Source: Ralstonia sp. UBA689
GTDB taxonomy: Bacteria; Pseudomonadota; Gammaproteobacteria; Burkholderiales; Burkholderiaceae
Assembly: GCF_002298975.1 (NCBI RefSeq)
Contig: NZ_DBMV01000001.1
Coordinates: 186,001-250,000 of the forward strand
DNA: 64,000 bases
Reading direction: 5' to 3'
The position numbers and the translations under genes were made by a program. The notes beneath the pieces were generated by a model that was given only the letters and a program-made list of their open reading frames with translations, had not been told where the DNA came from and did not search any database. Below are positions 58,553 through 64,000 of the stretch, piece after piece; position 1 is the stretch's first letter, and every line of letters starts with the position of its first letter.

Positions 58553-59062
58553 ATGCGTACCGAACCGCTGCCCGCCATCCCCACGGTGCCGCCGCGCCGC
58601 CTGCGTGGCGCACTGATCTGGGCCATTGCAACCCTCATCGCCATCGGTGTGTCGTATGCCCGTGCTGCGGAAGCACCGCACACCTGCACCGCCGAAGCCG
58701 AGCGGCTGAACGCCGAGCTAGCCAAGCAATCCCTGCCGCGCCTCTCGCCGCAAGGCGTGACCTACCTGGCCGAAACGCTGAACATGCTGTACGTGTACGG
58801 CCGTCTGCCCAATCGCTTCGACCCCGAAGGCAAGGTGGATTGGCCCGATGGCGCCAACCGCCCGGCCTTGCTCCTCAAGCGCAGCCTGGGGGGCAGCGCG
58901 TGGGGCCAGACCGGCTGGCTGCAGGCGGACGTGGATGACGGATTGGGCAAGCGTGGCCCGTTGAGGCTGGTCTATGCGCAGGACGGCGCGCCGCAATTCC
59001 TGACGACGACTGTACCGGCTGCGCCCAAGGTGCCGACACAGCGCTGCGCCAATCCGGCGTAG
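58553..59062 (+). CDS. Hypothetical exported protein downstream of lysozyme
   Basis: 169 residues from the ATG at MRTEPLPAIPTVPP behind CGGAG. A hydrophobic segment (ALIWAIATLIAIGVSYARA, about residues 20-40) with an AEAPHTC start of the mature part indicates export or a membrane anchor. The mature domain (SPQGVTYLAETLNMLYVYGR, later GQTGWLQADVDDGLGKRGPL) is unrecognised. Periplasmic location next to a lysozyme gene makes a lysozyme-inhibitor or protective role possible, by position only. Confidence 0.75.
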   Translation: MRTEPLPAIPTVPPRRLRGALIWAIATLIAIGVSYARAAEAPHTCTAEAERLNAELAKQSLPRLSPQGVTYLAETLNMLYVYGRLPNRFDPEGKVDWPDGANRPALLLKRSLGGSAWGQTGWLQADVDDGLGKRGPLRLVYAQDGAPQFLTTTVPAAPKVPTQRCANPA

Positions 59063-59084
59063 ACCGGTAAACGAGGCGAGGACG

Positions 59085-59537
59085 TCAGGCGCCGGCCTTG
59101 GCCTCGCGCGCCATTTCGACGCCCTTGTTGGCCAGCGCATCGGCGCGCTCGTTGCCGGGGTGGCCGGCATGGCCCTTGACCCAGTGCCAGCTCACCTCAT
59201 GCCCGGTGACGAGTTCATCCAGCGTGCGCCACAGGTCGTCGTTCTTCACGGGCTTCTTGTCGGCGGTTTTCCAGCCACGCGCCTTCCAGCCGGCCAGCCA
59301 TTCGCTGATGCCTTTCTGTACGTACTGCGAATCGGTGTAGACCTCCACCCGGCATGGCCGCTTGAGCGCGCGGAAGGCCTCGATGACGGCCATCAGCTCC
59401 ATACGGTTGTTGGTGGTGACGGCCTCGCCGCCGAAAAGCTCTTTCTCGTGGCTGCCCGAGACGAGCACGGTGCCCCAGCCGCCAAGGCCAGGGTTGCCCT
59501 TGCATGCGCCATCGGAATAGACAGTGACTTCCTGCAT
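59085..59537 (-). CDS. rnhA: Ribonuclease HI
   Basis: 150 residues from the ATG at MQEVTVYSDGACKGNPGLGG. Active-site residues Asp9, Glu47, Asp69 and Asp133, and His123 in VKGHAGHPGNERAD, are all present. It removes RNA from RNA-DNA hybrids, including Okazaki primers and R-loops. It follows the methyltransferase gene, the usual beta-proteobacterial order. Confidence 0.97.
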   Translation of the reverse strand: MQEVTVYSDGACKGNPGLGGWGTVLVSGSHEKELFGGEAVTTNNRMELMAVIEAFRALKRPCRVEVYTDSQYVQKGISEWLAGWKARGWKTADKKPVKNDDLWRTLDELVTGHEVSWHWVKGHAGHPGNERADALANKGVEMAREAKAGA

Positions 59538-59574
59538 GAAAAACGATCGGTGATAGGTCAGAGAGCGGCTGTGC

Positions 59575-60492
59575 TCAGGCGCGCGATTTGCCCGGCTTGC
59601 GGTCATGCGCAGCGGCGGGCGGTGTTTTGCTCGAATGCGACCCCGAAGGCGTGGCCACGGGCGTGCCGGCCGGCACCAGGCCCGAGGATTTGCGCGTCTT
59701 CCACGCTGGTCCTACTAGCCGCATGCCGCGCACGCGCTTGACTGCCTGCAGCATGTAGACCGCGCCGAAGATCGGCCACCAGCGGTCGCCGGCCTTTTCC
59801 ATGAAGGCCGTGCGCTGCAGCCATTTGTCGGTGCGGTTGGGCGGGCAGTAGCAGCCGAAGCGGCCGCGCACGATATCAAATCCGAGCAGCTTGAGCCAGT
59901 CCTTCAGGCGGGTGAACGCAATCATCTGGCTCTGCGCGGGCAGGAACGATTCCGTGCCCAGGCGGCGCATGCCCTGGCGCATGCCCCACAGGCTCAGCGG
60001 GTTGAACCCGGTGATGACCAACCGTCCCTCGGGCATCAGCACGCGCGCCACCTCGCGCAGCACTTCGTGCGGGTCGTCGGTGAATTCCAGCACGTGGGGC
60101 AGGGCCACCAGGTCGATGCTCTGCGAAGCAAAGGGCAGTTCGTCGTAGCGGCAGATCACGCGCGGCGTGGCCTGGCGTTGCGGGGTGGCGGGGTTGGTCT
60201 CGGCATCGGCCGGCGGGTCGACGGGGTCGGCCGGGTCGCCGTCCATCGGGTCGAGCGTTTCGATGGGCGCGCTCGGGTCGATGTCGTCGATCACGCGGGC
60301 GATCAGCGGAATGCGGTTCTCACGCAGCGCGCCAAAGCCGGGGTGGCCGAGCTGCAGGGCGTGGAAGCCGAACATGTCGGCGACGGTGCGGTCGAATTGG
60401 GCCTGCTCCCAGCGCAGGACATATTGCCCAGGCGGTGAGGCGAGCCAATGATGCCAATCTATAATGCGACGATCGGAAGAGGAGTCGGGCAT
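59575..60492 (-). CDS. SAM-dependent class I methyltransferase
   Basis: 305 residues from the ATG at MPDSSSDRRIIDWHHWLAS; a TTG further upstream is possible. The Rossmann-like Methyltransf_11 core includes RYDELPFASQSIDLVALPHV, LEFTDDPHEVLREVARVLMP and EGRLVITGFNPLSLWGMRQG. The substrate is unknown. A run of acidic and proline residues (DPMDGDPADPVDPPADAETN) is inserted before the core. It is divergent from gloB, with overlapping start codons, and upstream of rnhA. Confidence 0.9.
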   Translation of the reverse strand: MPDSSSDRRIIDWHHWLASPPGQYVLRWEQAQFDRTVADMFGFHALQLGHPGFGALRENRIPLIARVIDDIDPSAPIETLDPMDGDPADPVDPPADAETNPATPQRQATPRVICRYDELPFASQSIDLVALPHVLEFTDDPHEVLREVARVLMPEGRLVITGFNPLSLWGMRQGMRRLGTESFLPAQSQMIAFTRLKDWLKLLGFDIVRGRFGCYCPPNRTDKWLQRTAFMEKAGDRWWPIFGAVYMLQAVKRVRGMRLVGPAWKTRKSSGLVPAGTPVATPSGSHSSKTPPAAAHDRKPGKSRA

Positions 60493-61318
60493 GGTCCAGG
60501 GTGGTGTGCCGCTTGCCGTAGAGGCGATCGCTGCGTTTACCGACAATTATATTTGGGCACTTCACGATGGCCGCGTGGCTGCTGTCGTCGACCCAGGCGG
60601 CGCGCAACCGGTGCTGCGCTTCCTGCGCGAGCGTGGTCTGGCGCTCGGTGCCATTGTAATCACACATCATCATGGCGATCACGTGGGCGGGGTGCGCGAA
60701 CTGCTCGCGGCTTATCCGGAGAATCCCGGGGGCGCGGCGCTGCCCGTGATCGGCCCGGCGGGGGAATCGATCCCGTACCGCACGCAGGCCGTGCGCGAGG
60801 GCGATACCGTCACGCTCGCCCAGCCGTCGGCCACTTTCAGGGTGATCGATGTGCCCGGCCATACCAGCGGCCACGTCGCCTATGTCGGCCACTTGCAGGG
60901 CGACGATGCGCCGGCCAGTCTCTTCTGCGGCGATACGCTGTTCGCCACCGGTTGCGGCCGGCTCTTCGAAGGCACACCCGCGCAGATGCGGCAGTCACTC
61001 GCCAAGCTGGCGGCGCTGTCGCCCGACACACGTGTTTACTGTGCGCATGAATACACCGCGTCGAATGTGCGCTTTGCGCGCGCAGTCGAACCGGGCAACG
61101 CCCGCCTGGCGGCCTGGGAGGATGAGGTAGCGGCGTTGCGGGCCGAGGGCCGCTCGACTGTGCCCACCACCGTCGGCCACGAGCGTGCGACCAATCCCTT
61201 CATGCGATCGGATGAGGCCGGGGTGATGGCATCTGTAGCGCGCCATGCGGGCATAGACGTTGCTGATCCTGTGGCTGTCTTTGCCGCGCTGCGCGAGTGG
61301 AAGAACGGATTCCGCTGA
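60491..61318 (+). CDS. gloB: Hydroxyacylglutathione hydrolase (glyoxalase II)
   Basis: 275 residues from the ATG at MVQGGVPLAVEAIAAFTDN behind AGAGGAG; an ATG nine codons upstream is also in frame. The binuclear metal site is ITHHHGDHVGG with GHTSGH, FCGDTLFATGCGR and YCAHEYT. It hydrolyses S-lactoylglutathione in methylglyoxal detoxification. In most beta-proteobacteria it sits divergent to this methyltransferase, as here. Confidence 0.96.
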   Translation: MVQGGVPLAVEAIAAFTDNYIWALHDGRVAAVVDPGGAQPVLRFLRERGLALGAIVITHHHGDHVGGVRELLAAYPENPGGAALPVIGPAGESIPYRTQAVREGDTVTLAQPSATFRVIDVPGHTSGHVAYVGHLQGDDAPASLFCGDTLFATGCGRLFEGTPAQMRQSLAKLAALSPDTRVYCAHEYTASNVRFARAVEPGNARLAAWEDEVAALRAEGRSTVPTTVGHERATNPFMRSDEAGVMASVARHAGIDVADPVAVFAALREWKNGFR

Positions 61319-61393
61319 GTCCGAAGGAGCATTTGAGCGCCTGATGACGCACCCAAAGCGGCATCAAACGCTGGTACGCCGGGTGAACGCGGG

Positions 61394-61422
61394 TTGACTC
61401 GGCGGAATGCCTTTCATACCAT
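61394..61422 (+). promoter_or_regulatory. Candidate promoter of mltD
   Basis: TTGACT (61394-61399), 17 bases, TACCAT (61417-61422), 36 bases upstream of the mltD start. The -10 is weak but the -35 is near consensus. Confidence 0.55.
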
Positions 61423-61457
61423 CGGGGCAATTTTTCGGTCCAACCCCTCAGAACTTG

Positions 61458-62984
61458 ATGCGATCCGTGCGACTTCTTGCGGCATCTGTGCTCAGTCTGC
61501 TTCTCGCGGCCTGTGCCACCGCTCCCGCTCCGAATGCCGACACCGCCAGCACAAGCGCCGTATCCTCCACCTCCGGCCGCAACACGTCGGTTGTCAACGT
61601 CGATCAGCAGCCCGTGGCCTCCCTGAAAGGGCCGGCCAAGGATCTCTGGGCGCGCATCCGCCAAGGTTTCTCCATGCCCGACCTGCAAAGCTCGGCCGTG
61701 GACGACCGCACCGATTGGTATGCGCAGCGCCCCGAAGCGTTCCGCCGCATGGTGGACCGCTCCAATCGCTACCTGTATCACATCGTCGAAGAGCTGGAAC
61801 GGCGCAACATGCCCACTGAACTGGCTCTGCTGCCGTTCGTGGAAAGCGCCTTCAACCCGCAGGCAGTGTCGAGCGCCAAGGCGGCCGGGATGTGGCAGTT
61901 CATCCCGAGCACCGGCAAAACTTACAACCTCAAGCAGAACGTCTTCCAGGACGAGCGCCGGGACGTGCTCGCCTCGACCGACGCCGCGCTGGACTATCTC
62001 TCCAAGCTGCACGACCAGTTTGGCGACTGGCAACTGGCGCTGGCCGCCTACAACTGGGGTGAGGGCTCGGTCGCCCGGGCCATTGCGCGCAACCAGGCAG
62101 CGGGCCTGTCGACGGATTACATCAACCTGAACATGCCCGCGGAGACGCGCATGTACGTGCCCAAGCTCCAGGCGGTCAAGAACATCATCGCCAACCCGGG
62201 GCGCTACGGCGTCACGCTGCCGGATATCCCGAACCACCCATACTTTGTCACCGTCACCACCTCGCGTGACATTGACGTCGCGCTGGCCGCGCGCCTGGCC
62301 AATCTGCCGATGGACGAGTTCAAGGCGCTCAATCCGTCTTTTAACCGGCCGGTGATTCTTGGCGCGTCCAACCCGCAGATTCTGCTGCCCTACGACAACG
62401 CGGAAACGTTCCAATACAACCTGAATACGTATCACGGTGGCCTGTCGAGCTGGACGGCCGTGACGGTCGGCAACCGTGAGCGCGTGGAGGCCTTGGCCGC
62501 GCGATTGAAGGTGGACCCGGACACGATTCGCGAGATCAACCGCATCCCCAAGGGGATGCGTCTGAAAGCCGGCTCCACCGTGGTGGTGCCGCGTGCCGAG
62601 GGCGACAAGGAAGGCGCACCCGATATCAGCCCCGAGCTGGCCGAGAACGCGACGATGGCGGTCGAACCCGACTTGCCGGACCTGCGCCGCGTGGTCGTGC
62701 GCGCGGGCAAACGGGATACCGTCGCAGGGCTGTCGCGGCGCTATGGCGTGTCGGCAGCACAGATTCGGGCGTGGAACCAGTTGCCCGGCGATGCCATTCC
62801 CCGGGGGCATAACGTGGTGCTGATGTTGCCGCAGGCACGTGGTGGCCGGGCGCGCATCGTGCGGGTATCGGCGTCGGCACAGCCGGCTGCGACGTCCCGT
62901 GTGCCGGTGGCGAAGGTGGCGGGCAAGCCGGTGGTCAAGGCCAAACCGGTGGCAAGCACTTCGGCCAAGCGCAAAAAGCGCTGA
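61458..62984 (+). CDS. mltD: Membrane-bound lytic murein transglycosylase D
   Basis: 508 residues from the ATG at MRSVRLLAASVLSLLLAAC, a lipoprotein signal with lipobox LAAC. The SLT domain has LALLPFVESAFNPQAVSSAK (catalytic glutamate) and AAGMWQFIPSTGKTYNLKQN. After a linker come two LysM repeats (YNLNTYHGGLSSWTAVTVGN region and RRVVVRAGKRDTVAGLSRRY). The tail is lysine-rich. It cleaves peptidoglycan from the outer membrane during wall remodelling. Confidence 0.96.
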   Translation: MRSVRLLAASVLSLLLAACATAPAPNADTASTSAVSSTSGRNTSVVNVDQQPVASLKGPAKDLWARIRQGFSMPDLQSSAVDDRTDWYAQRPEAFRRMVDRSNRYLYHIVEELERRNMPTELALLPFVESAFNPQAVSSAKAAGMWQFIPSTGKTYNLKQNVFQDERRDVLASTDAALDYLSKLHDQFGDWQLALAAYNWGEGSVARAIARNQAAGLSTDYINLNMPAETRMYVPKLQAVKNIIANPGRYGVTLPDIPNHPYFVTVTTSRDIDVALAARLANLPMDEFKALNPSFNRPVILGASNPQILLPYDNAETFQYNLNTYHGGLSSWTAVTVGNRERVEALAARLKVDPDTIREINRIPKGMRLKAGSTVVVPRAEGDKEGAPDISPELAENATMAVEPDLPDLRRVVVRAGKRDTVAGLSRRYGVSAAQIRAWNQLPGDAIPRGHNVVLMLPQARGGRARIVRVSASAQPAATSRVPVAKVAGKPVVKAKPVASTSAKRKKR

Positions 62985-62997
62985 GACTGGCAAGATG

Positions 62998-63024
62998 AAA
63001 CGGCGTCCTGCGGGGCGCCGTTTT
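62998..63024 (+). terminator. Rho-independent terminator of mltD
   Basis: Stem AAACGGCG / CGCCGTTT with a 10-base loop and T-rich 3' side, 13 bases past the stop codon. Confidence 0.8.
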
Positions 63025-63130
63025 GCTTTTTGGCCTGCGGTAAGACCTGCGTAAGTTGGCAGCCGCACAGTAGGCGCATTGAGCACATCCAACATTGAGC
63101 CGTCGCGCACGACGGCCAGGAGACAACGTC

Positions 63131-64000
63131 ATGTCCATGTCCGCCGCATACCGCGCGCTGTATCAGCGTTCCATCGACGACCCCGCCGGCTTCTGGGGCG
63201 AGCAGGCCCAGCGCATTGATTGGCAGACGCCGTACTCTGCCGTGCTCGACGATTCGCGCCTGCCGTTCGCGCGCTGGTTTGTGGGCGGGCGCACCAACCT
63301 GTGCCACAACGCTGTCGACCGGCATCTCGCCACGCGCGGCGAGCAGGCCGCGCTGGCCTACGTGTCCACCGAAACCGGCATTGAGACCACCTATACGTAT
63401 CGCCAGCTTCATCGCGAAGTCAATCGCATGGCGGCTTGCCTGCAATCGCTGGGTGTCAAGCGTGGCGATCGCGTGCTGATCTATCTGCCGATGATCCCCG
63501 AGGCGGCTTTTGCGATGCTGGCCTGCGCGCGCATCGGGGCGATCCACTCGGTGGTGTTCGGCGGCTTTGCGTCCAACAGCCTTGCCACGCGCATCGACGA
63601 TGCGACGCCGTGCGTGATCGTCAGCGCCGATGCTGGCTCGCGCGCGGGCAAGGTGGTCGAATACAAGCCGCTGCTCGATGCCGCCATCGATCTGGCTGCG
63701 CACAAGCCCGAGCACGTCTTGCTGGTCAACCGCAAGCTCGCGCCGATGCAGCGCCACCCGCGCGACGTCGATTACGCCACGCTGGCCGGCCAACACGCCG
63801 ATGCCGACGTGCCGTGCGAATGGATGGAGTCGAATGAGCCGTCGTACATCCTCTACACTTCGGGCACGACCGGCAAGCCGAAGGGCGTGCAGCGCGACAC
63901 GGGCGGCTATGCTGTGGCGCTGGCGGCGTCGATTCCGCTCATCTTTGGCGCGCAGGCGGGGGACACGATGTTTACGGCGTCGGATGTCGGCTGGGTGGTG
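63131..64000 (+). CDS. prpE: Propionyl-CoA synthetase, 5' part (runs off the window)
   Basis: The frame is open from the ATG at MSMSAAYRALYQRSIDDPAG to the window end (290 codons). The N-terminal ACAS domain (GFWGEQAQRIDWQTPYSAVL) and the adenylation signature YTSGTTGKPKGVQRD identify the acetyl/propionyl-CoA synthetase family; FARWFVGGRTNLCHNAVDRH and DVGWVV favour PrpE. It makes propionyl-CoA from propionate, ATP and CoA. The remaining half lies outside. Confidence 0.92.
   Translation, partial: MSMSAAYRALYQRSIDDPAGFWGEQAQRIDWQTPYSAVLDDSRLPFARWFVGGRTNLCHNAVDRHLATRGEQAALAYVSTETGIETTYTYRQLHREVNRMAACLQSLGVKRGDRVLIYLPMIPEAAFAMLACARIGAIHSVVFGGFASNSLATRIDDATPCVIVSADAGSRAGKVVEYKPLLDAAIDLAAHKPEHVLLVNRKLAPMQRHPRDVDYATLAGQHADADVPCEWMESNEPSYILYTSGTTGKPKGVQRDTGGYAVALAASIPLIFGAQAGDTMFTASDVGWVV

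Noticed and set aside
61200..63110. 636-residue minus-strand frame opposite mltD
   Set aside because: Histidine- and arginine-rich shadow of mltD and gloB; no start signal.

Overview
The window is high-GC beta-proteobacterial chromosome, most likely Ralstonia or a close relative. This is inferred from gene content and order: gloB / methyltransferase / rnhA, prkA-yeaH-spoVR, lpxO, mltD next to prpE, a P2-type prophage of the kind seen in Ralstonia and Burkholderia, and codons strongly biased to G or C at third positions. No species assignment is possible without a search.

Layout. (1) 1-16310: the right part of a P2-like prophage inserted at the 3' end of a tRNA-Ser(GGA). It holds tail completion (S, R), a complete lysis cassette (two holins, N-acetylmuramidase, Rz with nested Rz1), tail X, and the capsid block L-M-N-O with divergent P-Q. 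Where P2 keeps its repressor and replication genes there is cargo instead: a hicAB toxin-antitoxin pair with its own operators, a SRAP protein, a recombinase scar, a PAAR gene fused out of frame to a truncated Tae4-like amidase, two membrane proteins, a 277-bp array of GGTAAT repeats, and the integrase. (2) 16614-36645: host accessory metabolism. It comprises an IorAB-type molybdenum hydroxylase; a tightly overlapping nine-gene operon (LysR regulator, flavin monooxygenase, dipeptide-type ABC transporter, thioesterase-CMD fusion, AhpD-like protein); a branched-chain-type binding protein; a YSC84 lipoprotein; lpxO; three little-known genes; and purU. (3) 36663-37536: dnaQ-like exonuclease and tRNA-Val(CAC). 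(4) 37522-48827: an 11.3-kb integrative element in the 3' end of that tRNA, bounded by an imperfect repeat of the tRNA end and by GGGGGTA arm-like repeats. It has a P4-type integrase, AlpA, an Icd/ash-like leader with strong RNA structure, a RepA-like ATPase, an SSB-like protein, many small ORFs, an orphan tail fibre plus a baseplate-hub-like protein, and an excisionase. It has no capsid or packaging genes, so it looks like a phage satellite carrying its own adhesin. (5) 49572-64000: core-like genes. These are prkA-yeaH-spoVR, phasin, DUF1488 with an Fnr-like promoter, a NarL-type regulator with a degenerate receiver, a four-gene block (two DUF2589 proteins, a cytoplasmic GH24 lysozyme, an exported protein), rnhA, a methyltransferase, gloB, mltD, and the start of prpE.

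The candidates most worth following are the satellite-like island with its orphan tail adhesin, the DUF2589-lysozyme block with its palindromic control region, and the prophage whose replication module has been exchanged for antagonism and toxin cargo. Gene calls rest on protein motifs read by eye. Promoters, operators and structured RNAs are inferences from sequence pattern.
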